64,000 bases of DNA, taken from Streptomyces chartreusis (GTDB taxonomy: Bacteria > Actinomycetota > Actinomycetes > Streptomycetales > Streptomycetaceae). Of this stretch, positions 15,955-27,174 are shown piece by piece. The position numbers were made by a program, and so were the translations under genes. Where the stretch lies: contig NZ_CP023689.1 in the NCBI RefSeq assembly GCF_008704715.1, forward strand, positions 4,278,001 through 4,342,000. The letters run 5' to 3'. The notes under the pieces were generated by a model. It saw only the letters and a program-made list of their open reading frames with translations. It was not told the origin of the DNA and made no database searches. The first letter of the stretch is position 1. Every line of letters starts with the position of its first letter.

Positions 15955-17190
15955 TCACAGCAACTCCCGTTCCACGGCCCGCAGCATCTTGTAGCTGCTC
16001 TCGATCTCCTCCGGGTCCCGGTGCACCAGGAACACCACGCCCGGCGAGGAGTTGAGGTCGACGGTCGGGCGGGTCGGGGTGCCGTCGGCCTTGCGGAAGC
16101 GGACGCTCTCGAAGGCGGGGAGCCGTTCCAGGGCCGCTCGCAGCGCGTGCGTCGGCAGGGGCACCTCGCGGTGGGCGAGGAGGTTGACGCAGCGGGCCGA
16201 CTCGTGGCGGACGTAGCGCCGGGGGCGGGAGCTCAGTGCCGCCGCCCGCGAGGTGTGGCTGTCGAGGGTCAGGGTGACCTGGTCCGCGCCGGTGCACCGC
16301 TGGAGCGCGGGCGGGTTGGCGAGGCCGGACAGCCGGGCGCCGGTCTCCAGCAGGCGCGGCCCGTGCGGGGTGAGGATGAGCTCGGTGTGGGCCGGGCCGT
16401 GGGCGATGCCGAGGCCGTCGAGCACCCGGCCGACATAGCCGAGGATCTCGTCGAGCACGGGCGCGTCCGGCGGCAGCAGGTCCTCGTGGTCGTAGACGAG
16501 CCGCTTGCCGGAGGTGACCTGCTTGCGGCTGATCCACGCGTCGGTGAACCAGTGGTCGCCGTCCCTGCTCACGCTGTTGACGACGTACTCGTCCCCGGCG
16601 AGGTGCTCCTGGATCAGCACCGCCTCGTTGGCGCACAGCATCAGATTGGTCTTGCCGAGGGCCGCCCGCAGTGCCGCGGCCACCTCCTGCTCGGTGTCGC
16701 AGGTGTACACGTCCTCGGAGCCGGCGCTGTCCAGCGGTTTGACGACCACCCGTGCCAGGCCCTGGGCGCGGCGCCAGTCCAGCAGTTCCGTGAGATCGCT
16801 GCCGCGCAGCTGACGCGGGGTCGGCACGCCGGCCGCCGCGAGGACCTCCATCATGCGGGACTTGTCGCGCCGGGCCGTCGACAGCACGGGGTCGTTCCCG
16901 CGCAGTCCCAGGCGGCCGGCGAGTTCGTCGGCGACCTCCACGCCGAACTCGCTGGCGGCGATCACGGCGACGGGTGCCTGCGTCCGCAGCCGGGCGAGCA
17001 CCTCCTGCGCGCGGCCCGGATACGTGAGGTCCTCCGCGAAGACCTCGGTGGGCAGGCTCGCGGCGAAGGTCTCCGGCAGCTCCGCGCGCGAACGCACATG
17101 GACCACGCGGTGGTCGGCGGCGGCCGCGCGGGCCAGCATGGCGCCCGTGGTGAGGGCATCCACCAGGACCAGGGTGGGGCGGGCGCTCAC
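15955..17190 (-). CDS. ATP-grasp ligase (cluster ligase 1)
   Basis: A 411-residue ATP-grasp enzyme. Such ligases activate a carboxylate as acyl phosphate and join it to an amine. Visible features: N-terminal Rossmann-like preATP domain (SARPTLVLVDALTTGAML), ATP-binding strand ARVVVKPLDSAGSEDVY, the EHLAGDEYVVNSVSRDG loop, and the metal-binding end HTELILTPHGPRLLETGARLSG. It resembles amino-acid ligases of the BacD type. GTG start at 17190 overlaps the MbtH stop (GTGA), which excludes the longer in-frame extension to 17328. Likely role: forming an amide bond in place of a condensation domain. Confidence 0.88.
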   Translation of the reverse strand: MSARPTLVLVDALTTGAMLARAAAADHRVVHVRSRAELPETFAASLPTEVFAEDLTYPGRAQEVLARLRTQAPVAVIAASEFGVEVADELAGRLGLRGNDPVLSTARRDKSRMMEVLAAAGVPTPRQLRGSDLTELLDWRRAQGLARVVVKPLDSAGSEDVYTCDTEQEVAAALRAALGKTNLMLCANEAVLIQEHLAGDEYVVNSVSRDGDHWFTDAWISRKQVTSGKRLVYDHEDLLPPDAPVLDEILGYVGRVLDGLGIAHGPAHTELILTPHGPRLLETGARLSGLANPPALQRCTGADQVTLTLDSHTSRAAALSSRPRRYVRHESARCVNLLAHREVPLPTHALRAALERLPAFESVRFRKADGTPTRPTVDLNSSPGVVFLVHRDPEEIESSYKMLRAVERELL

Positions 17191-17459
17191 CGCGGGTCCC
17201 CCTGAGCGAGCCGGGGCCGGGTCCGCAGCCCGGTCCAGCGCTCCTCGATCAGGTCCAGGCACTCCTGCCGGCTGCCGGGGTCCGACGCGACGCGCCAGCC
17301 CGCGGGCACCGGCCAGCCGGGCCACCACAGGGAGTGCCGACCCTCGTCGCTGACGACCACGACGAACGCCTCGACCGCGTCCCCCGCGCCCGCCCCGGAC
17401 CCGTTCACGTCGTTCCCGTCGACGTCCACGTCTGCTGTGGTCACGCTGCTGCTCTCCAT
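17187..17459 (-). CDS. MbtH-family NRPS adenylation partner
   Basis: A 90-residue MbtH-like protein. After a ~27-residue Asp/Gly-rich N-terminus the family core follows: FVVVVSDEGRHSLWWPGWPV, PAGWRVA, then RQECLDLIEERWTGLR, matching the conserved S-L-W-P, P-X-G-W and C-L-X-X-I-X-X-X-W positions. The usual Asn before E-E/D is Ser, and there is one extra Trp. MbtH proteins bind and activate NRPS adenylation domains; the partner here must be the stand-alone adenylation protein at 18688-21081. ATG 17459, 29 nt after the oxygenase gene. Confidence 0.92.
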   Translation of the reverse strand: MESSSVTTADVDVDGNDVNGSGAGAGDAVEAFVVVVSDEGRHSLWWPGWPVPAGWRVASDPGSRQECLDLIEERWTGLRTRPRLAQGDPR

Positions 17460-17488
17460 GTGCCGTCCGTCGGTTGTCGATGGCCCGC

Positions 17489-18646
17489 TCAGACCAGCAC
17501 CGGACCGTTGCCCGCCCGGTGCGCCCGGGTGAGGCGGTTGTCCAGGTGGACGAAGATGCGGTGCAGCCAGCGGTCCCGGCCGTCGTAGCGGGGGACGAAG
17601 TTCGTACGGCCGTGCAGGACCAGGCGGTTGTCGACGAAGACCAGCTCGCCGGGGCGCAGGACCACCGACTCGGAGGCGTCCGTCATGGTCTCGCGCAGCC
17701 GGACCAGGGCGCCGGCGGCCTCCTCGTCGAGGGCGACCGTGGCGTTGAAGTCCACGCGGATGTCGGGGTCCTCGGGGCTGCCGACGAGGACCGGGTGGGC
17801 CTCGGTGCGCTCGGCGGAGCGGAAGGACGGCGGCGCCTCGGTCACGAAGCGGGGCGCCTCCAGGATCTTGCGGTCGGCCTCGTCGATCAGGCCGAGGACC
17901 CGGCGGACCGAGCAGATCTGGGTGCCGGCCGTGCCCTCGTGGTCGGAGCGCAGGCACAGCAGGCCGACGTAGTGCGGCCGGTGCGGGTGGAAGGCGTTCT
18001 CGATGTGGAACTCCAGCGGTACGGAGCCGCCGTTGCTCTGGGAGGCGGCGAGCGAGGGCACCGGCACGACGTTCTGCACCAGCGCCCCGTACTTCTCGTC
18101 GCGGTAGGCGATGACCTCGCCGAGCTGCTGTCCGATCAGCATCGCGACGGCGGACGGCACGGTGGCGTCCCGCTCGACCGAGTCCGGCACGGCGGGTGTC
18201 TCGGGCAGCAGCCCGTCCTCGACCGGCAGACCGGCCAGGCACAGCATGCCGTCGGGGCCGGGGTCGCTGCGGTACTGGCGGATCCGCTCCAGCAGGCGCA
18301 GGGGCAGCCGGCAGCTCAGCCGGCGTGCCTCGGCCACCCACGCGTGCGCGTCGACCAGGCCGGGCGCGACCCGGTTGAGCTGCTCGGCCAGCTCACCCAC
18401 GGCGGCACGCTCGGCACCGGTGAGCTCGAGCCGGACCGGGACCTCGCTCTCGGCACCGGGGCGCGACCGGGCCGCGTCATGGACCTGGACCCCGTACCCG
18501 GGCTCGGCCGCATCATGGACCTGAACCCCGTACCCGGGCTCGGCCGTGTCGTCGACCTCCGCCCCGGACCGGGACTCGGCCCCCTCCTTCGGTCCGGCCG
18601 TGTCGTGGGACGTCCCCGACCCGGCCGATATGTCAGCGATGGACAC
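17489..18646 (-). CDS. Fe(II)/2-oxoglutarate-dependent amino acid hydroxylase (AsnO/VioC type)
   Basis: A 385-residue non-haem iron dioxygenase of the clavaminate-synthase-like family, which hydroxylates the beta carbon of Asn or Arg type residues. Iron ligands are the HXE pair His214/Glu216 in LEFHIENAFHPHRPHY and the distal His345 in RLVLHGRTNF; the 2-oxoglutarate-binding Arg is expected near RDRWLHRIFV. HXE rather than HXD is characteristic of AsnO, VioC and relatives. The GTG at 18646 has a GAGAGG ribosome site 8 nt upstream. The first ~70 residues are low complexity and contain an exact 12-residue duplication. It follows the adenylation gene by 41 nt. Confidence 0.87.
   Translation of the reverse strand: MSIADISAGSGTSHDTAGPKEGAESRSGAEVDDTAEPGYGVQVHDAAEPGYGVQVHDAARSRPGAESEVPVRLELTGAERAAVGELAEQLNRVAPGLVDAHAWVAEARRLSCRLPLRLLERIRQYRSDPGPDGMLCLAGLPVEDGLLPETPAVPDSVERDATVPSAVAMLIGQQLGEVIAYRDEKYGALVQNVVPVPSLAASQSNGGSVPLEFHIENAFHPHRPHYVGLLCLRSDHEGTAGTQICSVRRVLGLIDEADRKILEAPRFVTEAPPSFRSAERTEAHPVLVGSPEDPDIRVDFNATVALDEEAAGALVRLRETMTDASESVVLRPGELVFVDNRLVLHGRTNFVPRYDGRDRWLHRIFVHLDNRLTRAHRAGNGPVLV
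18478..18549. repeat. 36-bp tandem duplication in the oxygenase gene
   Basis: Two near-identical 36-bp copies beginning CATGGACCTG at 18478 and 18514, differing at very few bases. They encode AEPGYGVQVHDA twice in the disordered N-terminus of the Fe/2OG oxygenase. In-frame, recent in appearance. Confidence 0.85.
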
Positions 18647-18687
18647 GTTGTTCGCCTCTCGTGAGGTACGGACGGGACACTCCGCGG

Positions 18688-21077
<2,390 letters not shown>

Positions 21078-21081
<4 letters not shown>

Positions 21082-21884
21082 GGCGCGACTCCCGCGGGGC
21101 GGGCGGCGAAGACGGTGTAGACGCTGGTGCCGCGGTACTCCGCCGGCTGCTCGACCACGGTCTCCATGCCGTGCTCGGCGAACAGCTTGGTGACCACGGC
21201 CAGTTCGCCGTTGTCGTCCTCGACCTCGACGGCGGCCCGGCCGATGCGGGACCACAGCGCGTCGCCGATGCCTTCGAGGACCTTCACCTCGAAGCCCTCG
21301 ACGTCGATCTTCAGGAAGTCGATGCGGTCGATGCCGAGGTCGGCGGCGACCGTCTCCAGCCGGTCGATCCGGACGGGCACCCGCTCCACCGTGTCGAAGC
21401 GCTCGCCGATCAGTTCGTCCGCCTCTTCCAGGAGCAAATCCCGGCGGTCCTCGTCGAGTGTTTCCGCGATGTTCCCGATGTACGACTTGACCAACGCCCG
21501 GTCGACTTCCGGATCGGCGTCGAAGCCCGACATCATCGAGTACTGCGGGTAAAAAGTCAGCTCACGGGTTTGCGCGGCGTCCCCGAGGGCCATGTTGAAG
21601 ACGGACACGTTCGGCACGCCACCGGCGTTCTTCTGCAATGCGTCGAACGTGCGCGGCACCGGCTCGAAGGAGAAGATCCGGGCTTCCGGGAACTTCGCCG
21701 CCATGAACAGAGCGAACATTCCTATGTTGGCGCCCACATCAAAGACAACGGGCCGTTCCGGAAAACCGAAACCGTCGCCCGGTGTATAAACCTCGTCCTC
21801 GAAGATTTCCTTGTAGAGATACTCGGTCTCATTGCGGTTCAGCCCGTGCACGGTCATACCGTTGGGCAGCTCCTGCTGGGTCAC
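21078..21884 (-). CDS. FkbM-family SAM-dependent methyltransferase
   Basis: A 268-residue methyltransferase of the FkbM family, usually O-methyltransferases acting on natural products or sugars. SAM motif I is VFDVGANIGMFALFMAAKF; the acidic FSFEPVP follows, and the late FLKIDVEGFEVKVLEGI is the FkbM hallmark. GTG start at 21884 overlaps the carrier protein stop (GTGA), and its own stop overlaps the adenylation start. Given the hydroxylase in the same operon, methylation of the new hydroxyl group is a reasonable role, but amide or carboxyl groups are also possible. Confidence 0.9.
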
Positions 21885-22147
21885 CTGGCATCATCCCTGG
21901 TCAGGCTGGACGCCAGCAGAGACGGCGTCGGGTTTCTGAACACCGCCGAACTGCGGAAAGTGATCCCCCGCTTTCGAGCGGCCGCGACGACGTCCACCAC
22001 CTTCAGCGAGTCGCCGCCAAGGTCGAAGAAGTTGTCATCAGGACCTACGTCGACACCGAACAACCCCCTCCAGATGTCTCGAATCTCCTGCTCGATCTCT
22101 GCGCCTGAGAGGCCATTCTCGATCACGCCACGGACGGTAGCACGCAC
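21881..22147 (-). CDS. Free-standing peptidyl carrier protein
   Basis: An 88-residue carrier protein, first gene of the minus-strand arm. The phosphopantetheine site is Ser47 in FFDLGGDSLKVVDV; helix 1 (AEIEQEIRDIWRGLFGVDV) and the C-terminal FRSSAVFRNPTPSLLASSL fit a PCP. It should be loaded by the stand-alone adenylation protein, so that oxygenase and methyltransferase can act on the tethered residue. The start is GTG 22147 or GTG 22126; neither has a visible Shine-Dalgarno, so the mRNA may be leaderless. Confidence 0.92.
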   Translation of the reverse strand: MRATVRGVIENGLSGAEIEQEIRDIWRGLFGVDVGPDDNFFDLGGDSLKVVDVVAAARKRGITFRSSAVFRNPTPSLLASSLTRDDAR

Positions 22148-22356
22148 TTAACGGATCGGAAAAGGTTCGATCTCGGATCATGAGACAACCGAAGAGGAGA
22201 GTCCGTTTTTGCCGCGTCTCAATCCTTTTCTTGTGGTGGACATTCCGAGTGACCCCTGCGCTATCCTCCGGCGAGTTGCATTGGGGGATGCCCGGGACGC
22301 GCGGATCGCGTACTGAATTTGGAAATTCCCCCTTCCGTTTGTGAGGGGATCCGACA
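22148..22356. promoter_or_regulatory. Divergent promoter region of the biosynthetic cluster
   Basis: 209 bp between the start codons of the carrier protein (minus) and the PP-loop ATPase (plus). It must drive both main arms. It is more AT-rich than its neighbours. I found no convincing -35/-10 pair or long dyad by eye; a GAGGGG ribosome site at 22343-22348 serves the plus-strand gene. Confidence 0.6.
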
Positions 22357-23904
22357 TTGTCCACCCAGACCACCGAAACGACCGGGCCCGGCCGGCCGGC
22401 CCCGCAGGACGTCGCCGAACTGCGCAGGACGACCCTGGAGGAGCTGCGGCACTGGATGTCCTCGGGCCACTGGGACGAGGTGGAACGCTGCGTCCCCAAA
22501 CTCCGTGCCCAGCTGGAGGAACTGGGCCCGCTCCCGGAGCGGGTCGTCATGGTCGCCTACGGCGGCGGCAAGGACAGCGCCTACACCACCGCCTTCGTGC
22601 GGGCCATGCAGCTGCGGCTGCTGGAGGAGGCCGGTGAGACGTTCCGGCTGCGCGTGGTCACCATGCGGCACGCCGGAATGCCCGTCGCCGTGATGCACAA
22701 CATCGACCGCACCTACGCCGCGCTCCGGCTGGAGGCCGACCCCGACTGCGAGCAACTGCTCGTCGACGGGGACGAAATCTCGCCATTCCACGTCGACCTG
22801 CCGCAGCGCGACCACGTCGTCGCCCGCAACCGCCTCGACATCCTGGTCACCGGCCACCGCACCCTCGGCGACGGCCGCCCGACCTTCTGCAACGCCTGCA
22901 ACCTGAGCGCGGCCCACGCCTTCGGCCTCGGCGCCTCCCACGACGGCGGCGTGGACGTCATCATCACCGGCGACTCCCCCTACGAGCAGCGCACCTACCT
23001 GGTGTGGATCCACCGTCTCGCCGAGCGCATGGGCGTCGCCCCCGAGGGACAGGACCGGGCCGGCTTCCGCGGCGTCCTGAAGGCCACGGACAACATCGGG
23101 CGCGCCTACTTCAGCGACATCTACGGCGCCGGGGCGAAGAATCTGATCCACGAGCGCCGGGTCCACCACGACACCCCCGACCAGCTGCGCTTCTTCTCGA
23201 TCTACGACGACACCGCCTACGCCTCCGGCGACCACTGGGACCTGCTGACGGACTTCCTCGGCTTCCGCTTCGACGAACTCGCCTTCAGCTTCTCCGAGTC
23301 CGACTGCGGCAACCCGGCGCTGATGGCCCACATACGCGGCCTGAAGTGCGAGCGCGTCTACGGCCGCTCCTACGAGGAGGGCCTGGACGAGTACGTCAAG
23401 TTCGGCAAGCAGCTGATGCGCAAGAAGGAGTTCCCCGACCAGCTGATCGAGCTGATCGGTGCCCGGTACGAGGGCGAGGGCGCCGTAGAGCGCATGCGCG
23501 CCGGCATGGACACCTACGCGCAGGACTGCTTCCAGATCACCGAGGAGCAGCTGGTCTGCATGGTCCACTCGCCCTTCACCGACGGCGGCGCGGGTCTGGC
23601 CGGCTACGTCAAGGCCGAACAGCCCGAGCTGCTGGAGCGGGTGGACGCCATGGTCGCGCTGCTCACCTCCGACGCGGACCCGGCCGGCGACGAGGCGGAC
23701 CTGGTGGCCGAGCTGGAGCGCTTCAGCGGGCTGCCGCTGGCCCAGTTGCGCGTCCTGGCGGCCCGGACCACGCGCTCCATGACCGGCATGGGACAGTCGG
23801 GGGTCGTGGACCTGATTCTCGACGGCGATCCCCACAAGCAGCGCATCGCGACCCGGCACACGCCCGACGGTCCCGTCGTCGACGAGCTGATCTCTGGAAG
23901 GTAA
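22357..23904 (+). CDS. N-type PP-loop ATP pyrophosphatase family protein with a CXXC motif
   Basis: A 515-residue protein. The PP-loop VMVAYGGGKDSAYTTAF (Gly-Gly-Gly-Lys-Asp-Ser, residues 69-74) binds ATP and adenylates a carbonyl or carboxylate for attack by sulfur or nitrogen. FCNACNLSAAHAFG (Cys178, Cys181) recalls the CXXC of tRNA-thiolation enzymes (TtcA/TtuA/CTU1 type), which binds a metal or Fe-S cluster. The ~300-residue C-terminal part has no motif I recognise. TTG start with GAGGGG 8 nt upstream. Its place opposite the carrier operon suggests modification of the product, perhaps sulfur or amide-nitrogen insertion. Substrate unknown. Confidence 0.75.
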   Translation: MSTQTTETTGPGRPAPQDVAELRRTTLEELRHWMSSGHWDEVERCVPKLRAQLEELGPLPERVVMVAYGGGKDSAYTTAFVRAMQLRLLEEAGETFRLRVVTMRHAGMPVAVMHNIDRTYAALRLEADPDCEQLLVDGDEISPFHVDLPQRDHVVARNRLDILVTGHRTLGDGRPTFCNACNLSAAHAFGLGASHDGGVDVIITGDSPYEQRTYLVWIHRLAERMGVAPEGQDRAGFRGVLKATDNIGRAYFSDIYGAGAKNLIHERRVHHDTPDQLRFFSIYDDTAYASGDHWDLLTDFLGFRFDELAFSFSESDCGNPALMAHIRGLKCERVYGRSYEEGLDEYVKFGKQLMRKKEFPDQLIELIGARYEGEGAVERMRAGMDTYAQDCFQITEEQLVCMVHSPFTDGGAGLAGYVKAEQPELLERVDAMVALLTSDADPAGDEADLVAELERFSGLPLAQLRVLAARTTRSMTGMGQSGVVDLILDGDPHKQRIATRHTPDGPVVDELISGR

Positions 23905-23908
23905 CTCG

Positions 23909-24664
23909 TTGAACTTCGTGGAAGCCGTCGCCATCGGGGCCGCGAGCGTGGCCGCGGGCGCCATCAACGCAGTGGTGGGGTCCGGCACGCTCATCACCTT
24001 TCCGACTCTGGTGGCCTGCGGATTTCCGCCGGTTCTGGCCAACGTGACCAACAACATCGGGCTCGTCCCGGGGGTGCTCAGCGCCGCCTACGGCTACCGC
24101 CGTGAGCTGCGCGGGCAGCGGCGCCGGCTGCTGCGGTTCGGCGCCGCGTCCCTGATCGGCGGCCTCACCGGAGCCCTGCTGCTGCTCCAGCTGGACTCCG
24201 CCGCCTTCGACACCGTGGTGCCGGTGCTGATCCTCGCCGCGTGCGCCCTGGTGCTGCTCCAGCCCCGGCTGAACGCCTGGCTGAGGAAGCGCCCGGAGCG
24301 CGGCGGCGCGGACGGCGGGGTGCCGCTGTGGTGCGGGGTGCTGGGCACCGGCGTGTACGGCGGCTACTTCGGCGCGGCCCAAGGGGTGCTGCTCATGGGC
24401 CTGTTCGGGAGCTTTCTGCGGGACGACCTCCAGCGGCTGAACGCGGCGAAGAACGTGCTGGCGGCCATCGTCAACGGTGCCGCCGCGGTGGTGTTCGTGG
24501 CGGTCGCCGACGTCGACTGGGCGGCCGCCACGGTGATCGCGGCCGGTTCGACGGTCGGCGGTCTGCTCGGGGCCAAGGTGGGCCGCAAGCTGCCGGCGAT
24601 GGCGTTGCGCGTCGTGATCGTCGTCGTCGGGGTCACCGCGGCGACGGTCATGATCGTCACGTGA
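23909..24664 (+). CDS. TauE/SafE-family membrane permease
   Basis: A 251-residue protein with about eight hydrophobic segments in two repeats, typical of TauE/SafE (DUF81): GAASVAAGAINAVVGSGTLITFPTLVACGFPPVLANVTNN and, in the second half, GYFGAAQGVLLMGLFGSFLRDD. Known members export sulfite, sulfoacetate or related organosulfur anions. TTG start with GGAAGG 7 nt upstream, 4 nt after the PP-loop gene, so the two are cotranscribed. The pairing suggests a small sulfur-containing or anionic compound is moved during biosynthesis. Confidence 0.88.
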   Translation: MNFVEAVAIGAASVAAGAINAVVGSGTLITFPTLVACGFPPVLANVTNNIGLVPGVLSAAYGYRRELRGQRRRLLRFGAASLIGGLTGALLLLQLDSAAFDTVVPVLILAACALVLLQPRLNAWLRKRPERGGADGGVPLWCGVLGTGVYGGYFGAAQGVLLMGLFGSFLRDDLQRLNAAKNVLAAIVNGAAAVVFVAVADVDWAAATVIAAGSTVGGLLGAKVGRKLPAMALRVVIVVVGVTAATVMIVT

Positions 24665-24675
24665 GCCGCCGGCTC
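24663..24675. terminator. Short hairpin overlapping two convergent stop codons
   Basis: GAGCC-GCC-GGCTC, a 5-bp stem across the 9-bp space between the TauE-type gene (stop 24662-24664) and the second ATP-grasp gene (stop 24674-24676). It may serve as a minimal bidirectional terminator. Confidence 0.35.
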
Positions 24676-25912
24676 ATGGCTGCTCCACCTCGAACTCGAA
24701 GGTCTCGATGATGCGGTGGATGTCGTCCGTGACCCGCTGCTGGTCCTCGTGGAGCAGGATGAACCGGCCGCTGTGCAGGGCGTCGTAGCTGCCGCCCGGC
24801 TCCAGGACCTGCCCCGGCCGGGGCACGAGCTCGCGCCAGATCGTCTCGAAGCGTTCCTTCATCGGGGACGCCCTGCGCACCCGCAGCGGCAGCCCGTCCG
24901 GCTTGGGCAGCACGAGCCAGCCGCCGCTCGGGTCGCCGGACTTGGGCGGCAGGTCGACGCTCTCGCCGGACAGGGCGCGCAGCCATGCCTCGTACAGGTT
25001 GACCCCGAAGAGCTTGTTCACCAGGTGCGGCACCTCGCTGCCGCCGACCCGGCCGCCCACCTCCAGGAAGACGAGCTCGCCGCTCTCGGTGACGAACAGC
25101 TCCAGGTGGAAGGGGGTGTCGTACATCCCGAGGACGGCGATGCACTCGCGGGTGAAGTCCTCGATGCGGGTGCGCAGTTCGCTCTCGTGCAGCACCACCG
25201 AGCCCAGCGGCGAGCCGGAGCCGAAGGCGAGGCAGTCGTTGACGTACACGGACGCGACCTGGAAGGGGACCTGGCAGCGCGCGTCGGCGAAGCCGTCCAC
25301 GTGGTGGATGACGCCGGTGACGAACTCCTCGATCTCGTACCGGGTCAGGTCGAGGGTGGGCACGAGCTCCCGCAGCGCGGCCTCGTCGTCGACGCGGTGG
25401 ACGCCGATGCTCGCGGCACCGTCGACGGGCTTGAGGATCACCGGGTAGCCGGTGGCGCCGGCGAAGGCGACGCAGCTCTCCAGGTCGGCGCAGGGCGCGA
25501 AGCGCGGTACCCGTACCCCCGCCTCGGCCAGCACCTCCTTCATGCGGACCTTGTCCCGGTACACGGCCACCTGCTCGGGGCCGGGCCCGGGGATGCCGAG
25601 CGCGACCCGCACCCGGGCGGCGATCTCCAGGGTGAACTCGGACAGCGCGATCAGCTGGTCCACGGGCCCGGCCTTCTCGGTGACCTCCTGGACCGCCGAG
25701 CGCAGCGCGTCGTAGTCGTTGACGTCCTCGACCTGCACGAAGTGCGCGATGCGGGCGGGGTCGACGAGCACGCCCTCGGCGCCGAGCGCGTCGACGACGT
25801 AGCTCACCCGGTGCTTGTCGTGGTCGATGAACTCCTCGTACCGCGTCAGTTCGTTGTCCCAGCGGATCCCGTCCGAGAAGCGGGGCCAGCGATTGACCAG
25901 GACGATATGCAT
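24674..25912 (-). CDS. ATP-grasp ligase (cluster ligase 2)
   Basis: A 412-residue ATP-grasp enzyme, not closely similar to the first one. PreATP domain MHIVLVNRWPRFSD; ATP-binding GYPVILKPVDGAASIGVHRV; the loop EIEEFVTGVIHHVDGFAD; catalytic metal site LELFVTESGELVFLEVGGRVGGSEVPH. The pattern is that of carboxylate-amine ligases related to PurK/CarB and peptide ligases of natural product clusters. ATG 25912 overlaps the MFS stop (TGATG). Two different ligases with no intact condensation domain imply at least two amide bonds made by acyl-phosphate chemistry. Confidence 0.88.
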   Translation of the reverse strand: MHIVLVNRWPRFSDGIRWDNELTRYEEFIDHDKHRVSYVVDALGAEGVLVDPARIAHFVQVEDVNDYDALRSAVQEVTEKAGPVDQLIALSEFTLEIAARVRVALGIPGPGPEQVAVYRDKVRMKEVLAEAGVRVPRFAPCADLESCVAFAGATGYPVILKPVDGAASIGVHRVDDEAALRELVPTLDLTRYEIEEFVTGVIHHVDGFADARCQVPFQVASVYVNDCLAFGSGSPLGSVVLHESELRTRIEDFTRECIAVLGMYDTPFHLELFVTESGELVFLEVGGRVGGSEVPHLVNKLFGVNLYEAWLRALSGESVDLPPKSGDPSGGWLVLPKPDGLPLRVRRASPMKERFETIWRELVPRPGQVLEPGGSYDALHSGRFILLHEDQQRVTDDIHRIIETFEFEVEQP

Positions 25913-27174
25913 CAGTGCACCTCTGTTGTCTGGGGAACGTCCGGGGAGCCGGTGTCCCGCGGGGCGAGGACCTGGCGGAAGCTGCGCATGACCAGCGGCA
26001 GCAGGACGGCCCCGAACACGCTGAGCACCACGGCGAGCACGGTCACCAGGTCCTGGGGCTCGATCGCCTCGCCGGCGGTGCCGACCAGGAGCCCGGCCAT
26101 CGGGTAGGAGAGCAGGTTGAGCAGGTAGAAGGGGCCCATGACCTTGCCCAGGTGCTCCTGCGGGATGACCTTGATCCGCTGGGTGCGGTTGAAGACGTTG
26201 TAGTACGCCACTCCGGTCATCCCCGCGACGAAGGCGGTGCCGTAGACGGCGAACGAGGAAGCGGTGCCGGCGACGAACAGGGCCGCGCACAGCGAGGTGA
26301 ACCCGATGACGCCGAGGACGTGCACGTCGAGCTTGCGCAGCAGCAGCGGGATGACCAGCAGGTTTCCCAGGCCCACGATGCCGACGAAGGTGTTGAGCAT
26401 GCCGTAGGACGACTCGGAGGCCCCGAACACCCCGGTGACCAGGGCGGCGTTGGCGCTGAGCACGGTCGCGAAGACCAGGTTGATGGCGAAGTTGAGCACG
26501 GCAAGCAGCCGGACCGGGCGGTTGCGGATCAGCAGGGTCCAGCCGAGGCCGAGTTCGCCGAGGATCTCCCGGGCACCGCCGCCGTTCCCGGGCTGCCACT
26601 TCTGCCGGGGCAGCGGGAGCCAGCAGGCGGCGGCGACCAGGAAGACGCCCGCTGCGAGGGCGAGCAGCCACACCTTGCCGAGGACCAGTACGGCGACGGC
26701 GGCGAGGGCGGGCCCGAGGGCCATCGCCAGCAGTTCCATGTTCTGCACGAGGGACTGCGTGGTCGCGAGCTTCTCGCCCCGGGCCACCTGCGGGACCATC
26801 TTCTCGACCGACATCCGCACGGGTGCCGCGAGGATCGACAGCAGCGCGCCGTTGGTCATCAGGGCGGCCGTCGTCCAGCCGGGCTGGGCCACGACGACCA
26901 CGACGACAAGGCCGAGGACGGCGGCGCGGCCCACGGAGACGCGGGAGAACAGCCGGGCGCCGCCGTCCCGGTCGGCGATCAGTCCCGCGAAGGGGTAGGC
27001 CAGCAGTCCGGGAAGCCATTCCAGGGCGAACGCGAAGCCGAGCGTCGACACGTCGCCGGTGTCCTGGAAGATGAGCAACGGCACGGCGAACAGCACCACT
27101 TGCTCCGCGATCAGCCCGAGCAGCACGCCGGTGGCGAACAGCCCCCGGTGCAGGCTCTCCACCCGCGCCGTCAT
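25912..27174 (-). CDS. MFS exporter of the biosynthetic cluster
   Basis: A 420-residue major facilitator protein with about twelve membrane segments: LFATGVLLGLIAEQVVLFAVPLLIF, then PFAGLIADRDGGARLFSRV as motif A. It resembles the MFS subgroup found in siderophore and antibiotic clusters. The start MTARVESLHRG at 27174 overlaps the monooxygenase stop (ATGA); a longer frame upstream is only the shadow of that gene. Likely role: export of the final product or self-resistance. Confidence 0.9.
   Translation of the reverse strand: MTARVESLHRGLFATGVLLGLIAEQVVLFAVPLLIFQDTGDVSTLGFAFALEWLPGLLAYPFAGLIADRDGGARLFSRVSVGRAAVLGLVVVVVVAQPGWTTAALMTNGALLSILAAPVRMSVEKMVPQVARGEKLATTQSLVQNMELLAMALGPALAAVAVLVLGKVWLLALAAGVFLVAAACWLPLPRQKWQPGNGGGAREILGELGLGWTLLIRNRPVRLLAVLNFAINLVFATVLSANAALVTGVFGASESSYGMLNTFVGIVGLGNLLVIPLLLRKLDVHVLGVIGFTSLCAALFVAGTASSFAVYGTAFVAGMTGVAYYNVFNRTQRIKVIPQEHLGKVMGPFYLLNLLSYPMAGLLVGTAGEAIEPQDLVTVLAVVLSVFGAVLLPLVMRSFRQVLAPRDTGSPDVPQTTEVH

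Noticed and set aside
12538..17205. Very long plus-strand open frame (over 1500 codons)
   Set aside because: It overlaps the MFS, CGNR, GPP34, flavin reductase and ATP-grasp genes in other frames, is rich in Arg/Pro/Ala and shows no domains; it is a by-product of high GC.
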